Assembly: GCF_014054525.1 (NCBI RefSeq)
Contig: NZ_CP059564.1
Coordinates: 878,357 to 942,356, forward strand
DNA from: Alysiella filiformis
GTDB lineage: Bacteria; Pseudomonadota; Gammaproteobacteria; Burkholderiales; Neisseriaceae
Direction: 5' to 3'
Length of the DNA: 64,000 nucleotides
Position 1 is the first letter of the stretch. Each line of letters begins with the position of its first letter. The notes under the pieces were generated by a model, which had not been told where the DNA came from, searched no databases, and saw only the letters and a program-made list of their open reading frames with translations. This document shows positions 10,066-19,384 of the stretch, piece after piece. Position numbers and translations under genes: made by a program.

Positions 10066-10107
10066 AAAGCTGCCTGAAAAGTGTGTTTTTTCAGGCAGCT
10101 TTTTTTG
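10066..10107. terminator. Bidirectional DUS-pair terminator
   Basis: AAAGCTGCCTGAAAA and TTTTTCAGGCAGCTTTTTTT form a long stem followed by T runs on both strands, between the convergent bfrB and isochorismatase-family genes. Confidence 0.9.
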
Positions 10108-10114
10108 CGTGCAA

Positions 10115-10651
10115 TTATTTGACCAACTGGGAAATGGTTTTAAAAGCAGGGTGTTGCGCGTCTTTCATCAAATGAAACAGCAGGCTTTCAATGTTGCTGA
10201 CCACCGCGCCTGCTGCCTGAATTTGCATCAAGGCATTGTTTTTGTTGTCCAAAGTGCGTGATGTAACGCATTCGTGTGGCACATACACATTCAGGTTTTT
10301 GTCGCGCAAATCCAGCACCGTTTGTAAGACACAAACGTGGGTTTCGCAGCCAATCACAATCACATTTTCAATGTTTTGCGTGATGATGTATTGCGCCACA
10401 TCGTCAATCATCGCGGAAAAGCGCGTTTTTTCAAACACGGGCGTTTCAGGCAGCAGGGCGCGAATGCTGTCCAGCGTGCTGCCCAAGCCTTTGGGGTACT
10501 GTTCGGTCATCACGGCTTTTACGCCCAAGGCGTTTAAGCCTGTGATGATTTTTTTGTTGTTGCTCAACCAGTTGTCTTTGTCGTGCAAAACGGGCAACAG
10601 GCGTTGTTGAATGTCCACAACCAACAGCAGGGTATTTTGTGTATTGAACAT
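10115..10651 (-). CDS. Isochorismatase-family cysteine hydrolase
   Basis: 178-residue protein of the isochorismatase-like fold. The catalytic triad is visible: Asp13 in VVDIQ, Lys75 in EKTRF and Cys107 in GCETHVCV. Proteins of this size and type (YcaC-like) hydrolyse amides or have unknown substrates, and usually act in the cytoplasm. I chose the Met at 10651, preceded by AAAGGAAAATCAAT; a longer frame to 10726 would translate a DUS. The upstream rlmK-like gene is on the same strand with a 26-base gap that contains the DUS. The substrate is unknown. Confidence 0.85.
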   Translation of the reverse strand: MFNTQNTLLLVVDIQQRLLPVLHDKDNWLSNNKKIITGLNALGVKAVMTEQYPKGLGSTLDSIRALLPETPVFEKTRFSAMIDDVAQYIITQNIENVIVIGCETHVCVLQTVLDLRDKNLNVYVPHECVTSRTLDNKNNALMQIQAAGAVVSNIESLLFHLMKDAQHPAFKTISQLVK

Positions 10652-10677
10652 ATTGATTTTCCTTTTGTTTTTTGGTT

Positions 10678-11646
10678 TCAGGCTGCCTGAAACGCATTTG
10701 ACGATTGATGGCGAATTTCCCAACATTGATGAATTTTTTTATTGCGAAAATCATCGGGAACCGATTGTTTGGAAACATCTTTTACCGCATAACGCTGGGC
10801 AATTTCATCGTTTAGGGTAAATGTACGCAAATTATTGGAAAAATGCAACACGCCTTGTGGTGCAAGCAATTTCATCGCGCCATCAATCAGGGTGTTTTGG
10901 TCGCGTTGAATGTCCAAAATATCGCGCATTTTTTTGCTGTTGGAAAAACTGGGTGGGTCTAACACAATGATGTCAAACTGTTTTTTCTGTTCGGCTGCCT
11001 GAATCAAATATTGAAACACATCGGCGCGTACAATTTGGTGCTGGTTCAAATCCACGCCATTGAGCTGAAAATTGCGTTTCGCCCAATCCAGATAAGTATT
11101 GGATAAATCTACGGTTTCGCTGTACACCGCGCCACCTGTTGCCGCGTAAACGGTAAAGCTGCCTGTGTAGGAAAACAAGTTCAAAAAGCGTTTGCCTGCC
11201 GCGCTGTTGCCCACTTTGTGGCGCGTGTTGCGGTGGTCTAAAAACAGCCCTGTATCCAAATACTTATCCAAATTGACCCAAAATTGGCGACCGTGTTCGC
11301 GCACAATGAAATCTTCGCCTGCTGCGCCTGTTTTTTCGTATTGGGCTGTGCCTTTTTGTCGGGCGCGTTGTTTTAAGTGTATGTTTTGTTTGGGTAAGCC
11401 AGTTACAAATTGCACGGCATCGCACACATCGTCCAACCATTTTTGGTAATCATCGGGGTGCATCAACCAGCCTGTGTCGTATTCTTGCAAATGAATGTGT
11501 TCGCCATAAACGTCTATGGCAAAAGGAAATTGGGGTATGTCCTTGTCGTAAATGCGCCATGCTTCAAGGTTTTGGCGTTTTGCCCATTTGAGTTGGTGTT
11601 TGAGATTTTTGCCCAAGCGGTTGATAAAGTCGTTGATTAAATTCAT
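10678..11646 (-). CDS. rlmK: RlmK-like 23S rRNA (guanine-N7) methyltransferase
   Basis: 322-residue class I SAM-dependent methyltransferase. The segment FLNLFSYTGSFTVYAATGG is the SAM-binding motif and LDPPSFSNSKKM is the motif IV found in the C-terminal (RlmK) half of E. coli RlmL, which makes m7G2069 in 23S rRNA. Here that half stands alone. The N-terminal part (about 1-110) looks like the PUA-like/EEHEE region of such enzymes. The last codons are supplied by a DUS: Phe-Gln-Ala-Ala-stop. It could also be annotated simply as an rRNA methyltransferase of the RlmI/RlmK group. Confidence 0.85.
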   Translation of the reverse strand: MNLINDFINRLGKNLKHQLKWAKRQNLEAWRIYDKDIPQFPFAIDVYGEHIHLQEYDTGWLMHPDDYQKWLDDVCDAVQFVTGLPKQNIHLKQRARQKGTAQYEKTGAAGEDFIVREHGRQFWVNLDKYLDTGLFLDHRNTRHKVGNSAAGKRFLNLFSYTGSFTVYAATGGAVYSETVDLSNTYLDWAKRNFQLNGVDLNQHQIVRADVFQYLIQAAEQKKQFDIIVLDPPSFSNSKKMRDILDIQRDQNTLIDGAMKLLAPQGVLHFSNNLRTFTLNDEIAQRYAVKDVSKQSVPDDFRNKKIHQCWEIRHQSSNAFQAA

Positions 11647-11679
11647 TTTGTTCTTTCAAATAGGCGGAAAATGTTTTCA

Positions 11680-11870
11680 GGCTGCCTTTCAGTACACGAC
11701 ATTTTTTGATATTGCCACAAACCTGCCCCCTCCCCCTATGTAAGGGGGAGGGCTGGGGTGGGGGTTAGAAACGCAAAGAGCCACCCCCACCCTAACCCTC
11801 CCCCGCCAGCAGGGGAGGGGACAGGTTGCAGACAGCCTGAAAGATTTTTGTCGTGTACTGAAAGGCTGCC
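11680..11870. repeat. Inverted-repeat element, family B (GGGGAGGG palindrome)
   Basis: The outer arms GGCTGCCTTTCAGTACACGAC (11680-11700) and its near-perfect complement (11850-11870) enclose a long G/C-rich palindrome CCCTCCCC...GGGGAGGG. A close relative is at 19148-19345, and single arms occur at about 21545-21572 and 28358-28386. It is non-coding. It ends exactly in the stop codon of the next minus-strand gene. Confidence 0.75.
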
Positions 11871-12346
11871 TAAAAATTCGCCAACAATTTGGCGCGTTGT
11901 TCGGGTGTGGCGGTGTGGATTTGGGGCAGCCAAGTTTGGAATTTTGCCCAATCGGTTTGCAATAAAGCAAAATTGGCTTGCAGCAACTTGGGGGCGGTTT
12001 CATCGTGCAGCGTCAGCAACAGCAGGCTGCCTGAAAAGCGGATTGCCGCAATATCGTGCCATGCCACCGCATATTCTTGCACCACTTTGCGATTCACATG
12101 CACCTTCATGTGAAACACGATTTGTTCTGGCGAAACAGTAACCTGTGTTTTCCTGTTGCCCGCCAGCCACAACAAAGCAGGCAGCGAAAACACCCCAAAT
12201 AAAATTACCCCCAACCACGACACCGTGGCAAGATACAAACCCGTGCTGCCATATAAGCCGCCCACGCTGCCCAAAGCTGCCGCCGCACAAATCAAAGCAA
12301 AACGGAAAATTTTGCCACGATTGTATTTCAAAGATACCATATTCAT
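11870..12346 (-). CDS. Two-helix membrane protein of unknown function (STM3941-like)
   Basis: 158-residue protein. Two hydrophobic segments lie near residues 15-35 and 40-60, with a cytoplasmic basic N-terminus (KYNRGK). The remaining soluble domain, with VHVNRKVVQEYAVAWHDIAAI, resembles the beta-sheet (PH-like) domain of STM3941-type proteins. The role is not known. The ATG at 12346 lies two bases past the hldD stop, so the genes are probably co-transcribed. The C-terminus (KLLANF) ends in the arm of a family B repeat. Confidence 0.65.
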   Translation of the reverse strand: MNMVSLKYNRGKIFRFALICAAAALGSVGGLYGSTGLYLATVSWLGVILFGVFSLPALLWLAGNRKTQVTVSPEQIVFHMKVHVNRKVVQEYAVAWHDIAAIRFSGSLLLLTLHDETAPKLLQANFALLQTDWAKFQTWLPQIHTATPEQRAKLLANF

Positions 12347-12348
12347 TT

Positions 12349-13353
12349 TTATGCCAAATTGTTCAACATCCACGCCACATAGCGTTCAACGCCTTGTTCT
12401 ACCGTCAAAAATTCATCGGCATAGCCTGCCTCGCGCAAACGGCTGATGTCGGCTTGCGTGAAACTTTGGTATTTGCCTTTCAAGCTGTCGGGGAAGGGAA
12501 TGTAGCGAATCAGCTCCTCATTGACCATTTGCGCCAAAGTGAGGGGCGATTTGCCTTCGGCAGCGCGGCAGGCATTGACGGTGGCGGCTGCCAAATCGTT
12601 GAATGGCTGGCTGCGCCCTGTGCCCAAATTGAAAATGCCTGATTTTTCAGGGTTATCCAAAAAATACAAATTCACTTTTACCACATCTTCCACGCTCACA
12701 AAATCGCGGCTGTGTTCGCCTGCGCCATAGCCGCCATATTCGCCAAACAAATTCACAAAACCTTGCGTACGATATTGATTAAAATGATGAAATGCCACCG
12801 AAGCCATGCGCCCTTTGTGCTGTTCGCGCATACCGTAAACGTTGAAATAGCGGAAACCCACCACCTGTGCCGTTAAACGCGATTTCATGCGCTCGCGCAC
12901 CACTTGGTCAAGCAGAAATTTGGAATAGCCATACACATTAAGGGGTTGTTCCAATTCACGTTCTTCGCGGAACACTTCGCCTTTGCCATACACCGCCGCA
13001 CTGGACGCATACAAAAATGGAATGCGCTCATCTTGACACCAATCCAGCAAATCCAAAGTGTATTGATAATTGTTTTGCATCATGTACTTACCGTCATGAT
13101 TCATGGTGTCGGAACACGCGCCTTGATGAAACACCGCCTGAATGTTGTCAAACGGAAATTGATGGTCGCAAATTTGGCGTAAAAATTCGTGTTTGTCCAA
13201 ATAATGTGCGATGTCGCAATCGGCAAGGTTGCGGAATTTGTCGCCGTGCGTCAGGTTGTCCACCGCGATGATGTCGCGTATGCCGCGCGCGTTTAAGCCT
13301 TTGACGATGTTGCTGCCGATTAAGCCTGCTGCGCCTGTTACGATGATGGTCAT
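12349..13353 (-). CDS. hldD: ADP-L-glycero-D-manno-heptose 6-epimerase
   Basis: Final step in making ADP-heptose for the lipo-oligosaccharide inner core. 334-residue extended SDR: the N-terminal [10 protein letters not shown] binds NADP and the YxxxK catalytic pair is in NVYGYSK. The family motifs [21 protein letters not shown] and RYFNVYG are present. The protein is cytoplasmic. It lies downstream of the ATPase/DUF4276 pair with a short gap. Confidence 0.96.
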   Translation of the reverse strand: MTIIVTGAAGLIGSNIVKGLNARGIRDIIAVDNLTHGDKFRNLADCDIAHYLDKHEFLRQICDHQFPFDNIQAVFHQGACSDTMNHDGKYMMQNNYQYTLDLLDWCQDERIPFLYASSAAVYGKGEVFREERELEQPLNVYGYSKFLLDQVVRERMKSRLTAQVVGFRYFNVYGMREQHKGRMASVAFHHFNQYRTQGFVNLFGEYGGYGAGEHSRDFVSVEDVVKVNLYFLDNPEKSGIFNLGTGRSQPFNDLAAATVNACRAAEGKSPLTLAQMVNEELIRYIPFPDSLKGKYQSFTQADISRLREAGYADEFLTVEQGVERYVAWMLNNLA

Positions 13354-13366
13354 TTTTTTTCCTTCT

Positions 13367-13933
13367 TTATGATAAATTTGCTATTTTTCTGATGCCGCTT
13401 AACAATTGATTAAAACTGGTAGAACGGTTATTTTCAATATCCATGAATGGGGCAATTTTTCTTGAACCTGATATTTTTTGATATCCACCATCTACCAATC
13501 TGTCCAGCTCTTGTACAGGATTGCTTAATTCATCAGGGTTTTTGAATTTGCGAGTTTGTTGTAATTTTCTGAGCGTTTCTTTACCAAAAGCACGAGCAAC
13601 TGCTTGCAAATCCCCCAAATAAAAACTCTCTAATTCATGGCAAGCAATGCGAATTAGTGTATTGGGCTTTCCTGCATCAATACAAATTTTTTTCAAATTT
13701 TCTTTAATTTCTAAACAATTACCTGAATCTTTATCGCGCAATACCACAAATTGTATTTGTTCAGCATTCAGCCAGCCTTTTAAACGTTTAGGCAAACGTT
13801 TTTCCAAATCTTGCTTGCCCTCAAAAATAATGAATTGATACTGAATATGCTCGGGTAATATTTTAGGCAAAATTTCATTGAGCATGATTTCTGCTGATTT
13901 TTCTTCAAGAAAAAATACAAATTGGTTAATCAT
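13367..13933 (-). CDS. DUF4276 (TOPRIM-like) protein, second gene of an ATPase pair
   Basis: 188 residues. The start [20 protein letters not shown], followed by [12 protein letters not shown] and [13 protein letters not shown], matches the DUF4276 family. The conserved early Glu and the later Asp-x-Asp pattern resemble TOPRIM folds. Its start overlaps the ATPase stop by four bases (ATGA), so the two genes are translationally coupled. ATPase plus TOPRIM-like pairs occur in OLD- and PARIS-type phage defence. That role is an inference here; PARIS itself uses DUF4435, not DUF4276. Codon use is more AT-rich than in the neighbours, suggesting transfer. Confidence 0.8.
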   Translation of the reverse strand: MINQFVFFLEEKSAEIMLNEILPKILPEHIQYQFIIFEGKQDLEKRLPKRLKGWLNAEQIQFVVLRDKDSGNCLEIKENLKKICIDAGKPNTLIRIACHELESFYLGDLQAVARAFGKETLRKLQQTRKFKNPDELSNPVQELDRLVDGGYQKISGSRKIAPFMDIENNRSTSFNQLLSGIRKIANLS

Positions 13934-15120
13934 TTGGGATTTGCTCCTTTAAAAAAGCCTTCTTTCCACAAATATCCCATTTGGTCTCCCTCAGCCATAA
14001 AAGCAGCTAATTGTTCATCATCTTGTGCACGTTTAATTTGAGTGTAGCCATTTTCTTTTACCAGCCAAAATACTTCATCCAAATTGACCGCATTCAAAAA
14101 ATCAGGCGAATGGCTGGAAACAAAAACTTGACCGCCTTTTTTAGAATAAGCACGAAATTCTTCCGCTAATTCAAACAGTAGACTTGGGTAGAGTTGGTTC
14201 TCGGGTTCTTCTACGCATAATAATGGGTGCGGATTTGGGTCGTAAAGTAAAACTAAGTAAGCAAACATTTTGATTGTGCCATCTGACACATAACGGTCAA
14301 TAAATGGGTCTTTGAATGTTCCATCTTTGAAACCCAAAATCAGTCGTCCATCTGCTGTCTGAATGGGTTCAACATCATCAATGCCTGGTACGCGATGTTT
14401 CATCGCTTCCACAATTTCTTGAAAAATATCTGGCTTATTTTCAAAAAGATGACGTGCAACAACCTGTAAATTTTCCCCTGTTACCGATAAATGCTCGTAT
14501 TCGCCCAGCATGTCTTTACTGCCGCGTGCAAGGTTAATGTGGAAATCTGAAACATGCCAATTTTCAATTAATTGGCGAAACTCTTTTGCTGCTTTGAAAC
14601 GTTCAAATTGCCCAAGTCCCTTAATCGCCAATACATCTGGGGAAATGGTTTGTGTTTCACGGTCAAGGTCTTCATCTTCTTTACCAAAATCTTCTTCATT
14701 TGTAATGGCATAACCTTCTCCATTGCTGAACTTCAAAAAATGGTAAGGGGAACCATAACGACCACGTTTGTATTTTAAAATTTCATTACGAATAATCGGT
14801 TTATTTTTTTCCAAACCAATTTGGATACCATAGGTTACCAGTCGTTCGGTATTAACAATTTTAGTGCGAAATTTAATTTCAAATTCAATACATTCCGTTT
14901 TCTTTGCTCCGCGACTTAATACTTGTTCAAATCCACCACGCACTTGTAAAGCATGACTGACATTATATGTTAAACAATGTTTTAAGAAGCCGAATACATC
15001 AAATAAAGTGGATTTGCCAGAACCGTTTGCCCCTACAATTACGGCAAATGTAGGAATATCTACCATTTCAGCATTTTTAAAACCTTTGAAATTTTTAATT
15101 TTCAGTGATTCAATTTGCAT
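13930..15120 (-). CDS. AAA ATPase of the RecF/OLD-like (AAA_21/AAA_15) group
   Basis: 396 residues. The N-terminus IESLKIKNFKGF then VGANGSGKSTLFD (about residues 32-44) is the Walker A region of SMC/RecF-like ATPases. The C-terminal part has LCVEEPENQLYPSLL (signature and Walker B) and VFVSSHSPDFLNAV (His switch). It is probably a DNA- or phage-sensing ATPase working with the DUF4276 partner. It is inserted between apaH and hldD in an otherwise housekeeping run, and is more AT-rich than both. No further defence genes flank it. Confidence 0.85.
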   Translation of the reverse strand: MQIESLKIKNFKGFKNAEMVDIPTFAVIVGANGSGKSTLFDVFGFLKHCLTYNVSHALQVRGGFEQVLSRGAKKTECIEFEIKFRTKIVNTERLVTYGIQIGLEKNKPIIRNEILKYKRGRYGSPYHFLKFSNGEGYAITNEEDFGKEDEDLDRETQTISPDVLAIKGLGQFERFKAAKEFRQLIENWHVSDFHINLARGSKDMLGEYEHLSVTGENLQVVARHLFENKPDIFQEIVEAMKHRVPGIDDVEPIQTADGRLILGFKDGTFKDPFIDRYVSDGTIKMFAYLVLLYDPNPHPLLCVEEPENQLYPSLLFELAEEFRAYSKKGGQVFVSSHSPDFLNAVNLDEVFWLVKENGYTQIKRAQDDEQLAAFMAEGDQMGYLWKEGFFKGANPK

Positions 15121-15165
15121 GTTAATTATCCTTAATTTTTAATACAGACTTAAATCATAATTCCA

Positions 15166-15204
15166 ATTTCAGGCAGCTTTTATACCACAAAAGCTGCCTG
15201 AAAT
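15166..15204 (-). terminator. DUS-pair terminator after apaH
   Basis: ATTTCAGGCAGCTTTT and AAAAGCTGCCTGAAAT form a perfect 16-base stem directly adjoining the apaH stop codon, with a short loop. Confidence 0.85.
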
Positions 15205-16023
15205 TCATTTTTTTATCGGTTTGTGCGATTGACTTTGCACTTGATGAATCGTGTGATTTGCCAAATTCACAGCCGTTAATTGTCCGCCCCACAATGCGCC
15301 TGTGTCCAAGCCAATCACGCCATTTTTTTGCACCAAACCCAATGCCGACCAATGCCCAAACACCACCGTGTGGCTGGTGTTTTGGCGATGTGGCGCGTCA
15401 AACCACGCATAATTGGGCGGCACAATATCGGCATAAACCGATTTAAAATCAAAGTCCAACACATTTTCAGGCAGCAAAACGCGCATACGCGTAAAGGCAT
15501 TGGCGATAAAGCGCAGCCTGTCCCAATCTTTTAATTGTGGCGACCATTTTGCCGTGTTGCCATACATGTTTTCAAAAAAATGTTTGGCGTGTTTGCCGCG
15601 CAAAACCTGTTCCAATTCGTGCGAATATTCGGCAGCTTCTGCCACCGACCATTCGGGAAACAAACCTGCGTGTACCAGCACACATTCATCGTTTTGACGC
15701 AAAAGTGCTTGATTTTGTAGCCAATTAAGCATTTTTTTGGCATCGGTGTGGTTCAAAATGTCTTGCACGGTATCGCCTTTTTTCAGTTTGCCAAAGCCGT
15801 GCCAAATGGCAAGCAAATGCAAATCGTGGTTGCCCAACACGATTTGTACGCTGCTTTCATGCTGCCTGCAAAATTGCAAACACGCCAGCGATTGCGTGCC
15901 ACGATTGACAATGTCGCCCACCAACCAAAGCGTGTCGGTGCCGTGATTAAATTCAATTTTTTCAAGTAATTGTGTTAATTCGGTGTAGCAGCCTTGCAAA
16001 TCGCCAATTGCATAATGTGCCAT
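15205..16023 (-). CDS. apaH: Symmetrical bis(5'-nucleosyl)-tetraphosphatase
   Basis: Splits Ap4A into two ADP and so controls the level of this alarmone. 272 residues with the metallophosphoesterase motifs GDLQGCY near residue 7, GDIVNRG near 36 and GNHDLHLL near 64, all metal-binding. Length and motifs are those of ApaH. No adjacent rsmA or apaG is seen, unlike in enterics. Confidence 0.96.
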   Translation of the reverse strand: MAHYAIGDLQGCYTELTQLLEKIEFNHGTDTLWLVGDIVNRGTQSLACLQFCRQHESSVQIVLGNHDLHLLAIWHGFGKLKKGDTVQDILNHTDAKKMLNWLQNQALLRQNDECVLVHAGLFPEWSVAEAAEYSHELEQVLRGKHAKHFFENMYGNTAKWSPQLKDWDRLRFIANAFTRMRVLLPENVLDFDFKSVYADIVPPNYAWFDAPHRQNTSHTVVFGHWSALGLVQKNGVIGLDTGALWGGQLTAVNLANHTIHQVQSQSHKPIKK

Positions 16024-16117
16024 GGGTGTTCCTTTTATCTGACCAATACAGGTTCTTGAAATGCGAAACAGGCGGTAGATACGCGCTGTTATCTATCGCC
16101 TGTTTGGGTAAAACGCT

Positions 16118-16321
16118 TTATGCTGCCTGAATGTTGGAAGCCTGTTTGCCTTTGGGTCCTGTGGTTACTTCAAAAGAAACTTTTTGACCTTCTTTCAAAG
16201 TTTTGAAACCTTCCATATTGATGGCAGAGAAGTGTGCGAACAAATCTTCGCCGCCTTCATCAGGGGTGATGAAACCAAAACCTTTTGCGTCATTGAACCA
16301 TTTTACGATACCAGTTGCCAT
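16118..16321 (-). CDS. Cold-shock domain protein
   Basis: 67-residue single cold-shock domain. RNP1 (KGFGFI) and RNP2 (DLFAHF) are both clear, and the N-terminus is [15 protein letters not shown]. It binds single-stranded RNA and DNA and acts as an RNA chaperone. I chose the second Met (16321); a seven-codon extension is possible but does not belong to the family. A long AT-rich leader (16322-16400) precedes it, as in many csp genes. Confidence 0.95.
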   Translation of the reverse strand: MATGIVKWFNDAKGFGFITPDEGGEDLFAHFSAINMEGFKTLKEGQKVSFEVTTGPKGKQASNIQAA

Positions 16322-16567
16322 AGTTGTGCTACTTTCATACAAAAAAAATTAAAAAAACAGCGCAGCAACCCTGAAAAATCGGTTTACATGGTTTTAAAAA
16401 TCTCTGAATCAAAGTGTTTTTTTAACAATGCAATAAAACAACTTTTTCTTGTGTTACTCGCTGTTGTGCTTTTTACCGATATTTGTGCATGGGGTCAAGT
16501 TTTATTTGGGTAATTTCTCAAATTTTATTAAAATAATCATTTATGCAACAAAAATGGCACAAATCAA

Positions 16568-16870
16568 ATGAGTTTAACCGATTTTTCTTTACAGGGGCAA
16601 CGCCACAAAATCGCCCCACCCAAACGCTATGGTGTGTTTTTGCTCAATGATGATTACACCACCATGGATTTTGTGGTTGAAGTGCTGATGGACATTTTTA
16701 ACCTGCCTGAAAGCCGTGCTGTGGCGGTGATGTTGCAGGTGCATCATGAGGGTAAGGGTTTGTGTGGCATTTACACGCGCGACATTGCCGAAAGCAAACA
16801 GCAGCAAGTCTTGAATCACGCGGCACAAGCCCAATTTCCCCTGATGTGCATTGTTGAGGAAACAGAATGA
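16568..16870 (+). CDS. clpS: ATP-dependent Clp protease adaptor ClpS
   Basis: 100-residue adaptor that delivers N-degron proteins to ClpAP. The family core PPKRYGVFLLNDDYTTMDFV, with the Asp-Asp recognition site, then HHEGKGLCGIYTRDIAE, is intact. The N-terminal tail is short. The stop overlaps the clpA start (ATGA at 16867), so the two are coupled, the usual arrangement. Confidence 0.97.
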   Translation: MSLTDFSLQGQRHKIAPPKRYGVFLLNDDYTTMDFVVEVLMDIFNLPESRAVAVMLQVHHEGKGLCGIYTRDIAESKQQQVLNHAAQAQFPLMCIVEETE

Positions 16871-19146
16871 TTAGCGAACAATTAGAATACATTTTGCAAC
16901 AAATTCATGAAGATGCCGAGTCTTCTCATCACGACATCATCGGTTTGGAGCATTTGCTTTTGGGCTTGATTGAACACAGCAACGATGTGCGCGATACACT
17001 GGTGGCGTGTGGTGCCAATGTGGAGAAACTGACCATACAGTTGCTTGATTGCATTGATGAAAGTACGCCCAAACGTTTGAATCGCCATGAGCGTGATAAG
17101 GCTGTGCCAATGAGTTTGGGGCTTGGGCGTGTGATTCAGCGTGCCGTGCTTCAAGCAAAATTGGCAAAAAAAAGGGACGCGCTTCCCATAGACGCGCTTG
17201 TTGCGCTGATGCATGAAGATGACAGCCATGCGGTGTATTTTTTGGCAAAACATGGTGTGTCGCGCGTGGTGTTGTTGCGCTACATTTCGCATGGGGTAGG
17301 TGCTGGTGATGATGTGCCGCGTTCAGGCAGCCTGAAAGCCGAGGACGATGACGAAAACCAATCTGCCGACAATCCTTTGGAAACCTACGCCATCAATTTG
17401 AACGCCGAAGTTCAAGCTGGGCGCATTGACCCACTGATTGGGCGCAAAATGGAAATGGAACGCCTGTTGCAGGTTTTGTGTCGCCGCCGCAAAAACAATC
17501 CGCTTTTGGTGGGCGAGGCGGGCGTGGGCAAAACCGCATTGGCAGAAGGTTTGGCGTATTTAATTGAACAGCAACAAGTGCCAGAAATTTTGTCCAACGC
17601 CACCGTTTTTGCGCTGGACATGGGCGCATTGCTGGCTGGCGCAAAATACCGTGGCGATTTTGAGGCGCGTTTGAAAGCGGTGTTGAAAGAATTGGCGCAA
17701 GTGGAAAACGCCATTTTGTTTATTGATGAAATTCATACGGTTATCGGTGCAGGCAGCACGCAAGGCAGCAATATGGACGCGAGCAATTTGCTCAAACCCG
17801 CCCTTGCCAAAGGCAGCTTGCGTTGCATAGGTGCAACCACTTATGAAGAATTTCGCACCATTTTCAACAAAGACCACGCTTTGAATCGCCGATTCCAAAA
17901 AATTGATGTGCTTGAACCGAGCATTGGCGAAACCGTGCAAATTTTGCAAGGCTTAAAACCGATGTTTGAGGCACACCACGAAGTTGCCTACACCGATGAG
18001 GCGTTTCAGGCAGCCGCCGAATTGTCGGCAAAATACATCAACGAGCGTTTTTTGCCCGATAAAGCCATTGATATTATTGACGAAGCAGGAGCAGCACAAC
18101 GCATCAAACAGCCTGAAAACCGCATTCACACCATCGGCAAAACGCAAATTGAAGAAATGGTTGCCAAAATCGCCCGCATACCCGAAACCACCGTGTCGCA
18201 CGATGACAAACAGGTGCTGAAAACCTTGGCAAGCGATTTGAAAACCAAAGTGTTTGGGCAAGATAAAGCGATTGATGTGCTGGTATCTGCCGTGAAAATG
18301 GCGCGTTCGGGTTTGGGGCTGCCTGAAAAGCCGATTGGCTGTTTTCTGTTTTCAGGACCCACGGGCGTGGGCAAAACCGAAGTGGCGAAACAGTTGGCAC
18401 AATCGCTGGGCGTGTCGTTGCAACGCTTTGATATGTCTGAATATATGGAAGCCCATGCCGTGTCGCGTTTGATTGGTGCGCCCCCCGGTTATGTGGGTTA
18501 TGAACAAGGCGGTTTGCTCACCGAAGCCATCAACAAACACCCCCATTGCGTGTTGTTGCTGGACGAAATTGAAAAAGCCCACCGCGACATCTACAACGTA
18601 TTGTTGCAAGTGATGGACGCAGGCAGGCTGACCGACAACACAGGGCGCAGTGCCGATTTTCGCAATGTGATTTTGATTATGACCACCAACGCAGGCGCAG
18701 AAGCATTGAGCAAGCCCACATTTGGTTTTGTCAGTAAACGTGAGCGCGGCGATGAAATGGTGGACATCAAAAAACAATTCACGCCCGAGTTTCGCAACCG
18801 TTTGGACGCGATTGTGCCATTTGCGCCCTTGTCATTGGCGATGATTGAGCAAGTGGTGGACAAATTTTTGGCAAATTTGGCAACACAGTTGGCAGAGAAA
18901 AACGTGCGTGCCGAATTTGGCAATGATTTACGCAAGTATTTGGCAGACAAGGGCTTTGACCCACAAATGGGCGCGCGCCCAATGAATCGCCTGATTCAAG
19001 AAACCGTGCGCAAGGCTTTGGCAGACGAATTGCTGTTTGGCAAGCTGGTAAACGGTGGCTATGTGTTTGTGGATTGGGACGAGAAAACCGCGCAAACCAA
19101 ATTGTCGTTTCGCAAACCGCGTGTGAAAAAAACGGAAACGGTGTGA
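16867..19146 (+). CDS. clpA: ATP-dependent Clp protease ATPase subunit ClpA
   Basis: 759-residue AAA+ unfoldase of the ClpAP protease. An N-domain (about 1-140), a first ATPase module with GEAGVGKTALAE near residue 218, and a second with SGPTGVGKTEVAKQ near 497 are in order. The arginine-finger and sensor regions (FRNRLDAIVPF, GARPMNRLI) are present. A DUS in frame encodes SGSLK at about residue 153 in the linker between the N-domain and the first ATPase module. Downstream is a family B palindromic element. Confidence 0.97.
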   Translation: MISEQLEYILQQIHEDAESSHHDIIGLEHLLLGLIEHSNDVRDTLVACGANVEKLTIQLLDCIDESTPKRLNRHERDKAVPMSLGLGRVIQRAVLQAKLAKKRDALPIDALVALMHEDDSHAVYFLAKHGVSRVVLLRYISHGVGAGDDVPRSGSLKAEDDDENQSADNPLETYAINLNAEVQAGRIDPLIGRKMEMERLLQVLCRRRKNNPLLVGEAGVGKTALAEGLAYLIEQQQVPEILSNATVFALDMGALLAGAKYRGDFEARLKAVLKELAQVENAILFIDEIHTVIGAGSTQGSNMDASNLLKPALAKGSLRCIGATTYEEFRTIFNKDHALNRRFQKIDVLEPSIGETVQILQGLKPMFEAHHEVAYTDEAFQAAAELSAKYINERFLPDKAIDIIDEAGAAQRIKQPENRIHTIGKTQIEEMVAKIARIPETTVSHDDKQVLKTLASDLKTKVFGQDKAIDVLVSAVKMARSGLGLPEKPIGCFLFSGPTGVGKTEVAKQLAQSLGVSLQRFDMSEYMEAHAVSRLIGAPPGYVGYEQGGLLTEAINKHPHCVLLLDEIEKAHRDIYNVLLQVMDAGRLTDNTGRSADFRNVILIMTTNAGAEALSKPTFGFVSKRERGDEMVDIKKQFTPEFRNRLDAIVPFAPLSLAMIEQVVDKFLANLATQLAEKNVRAEFGNDLRKYLADKGFDPQMGARPMNRLIQETVRKALADELLFGKLVNGGYVFVDWDEKTAQTKLSFRKPRVKKTETV

Positions 19147-19147
19147 T

Positions 19148-19345
19148 TTCAGGCAGCGTTGCACTACACGACAATTTTTGATGTTGCCACGAACCGACCC
19201 CCTCCCCCTGTGAAAGGGGGAGGGCTGGGGTGGGGGTGAGAACGCCAATGAGCCACCCCCACCCTAACCCTCCCCCGCAGGCAGGGGAGGGAACCGATTT
19301 CAGGCAAGCAAAGATTTTTGTTGTGTGCGTTCAGGTAGCCTGAAA
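19148..19345. repeat. Inverted-repeat element, family B
   Basis: Between clpA and mutL. The central palindrome CCCCCTCCCCC...GGGGGAGGG and the arms CTACACGACAATTTTTGATG / AAAGATTTTTGTTGTGTG match the element at 11680-11870. Both ends carry diverged DUS-like sequence. Confidence 0.7.
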
Positions 19346-19384
19346 CCGCATTCTACCACCCAAAATATTGAAAAAATCATTTTT

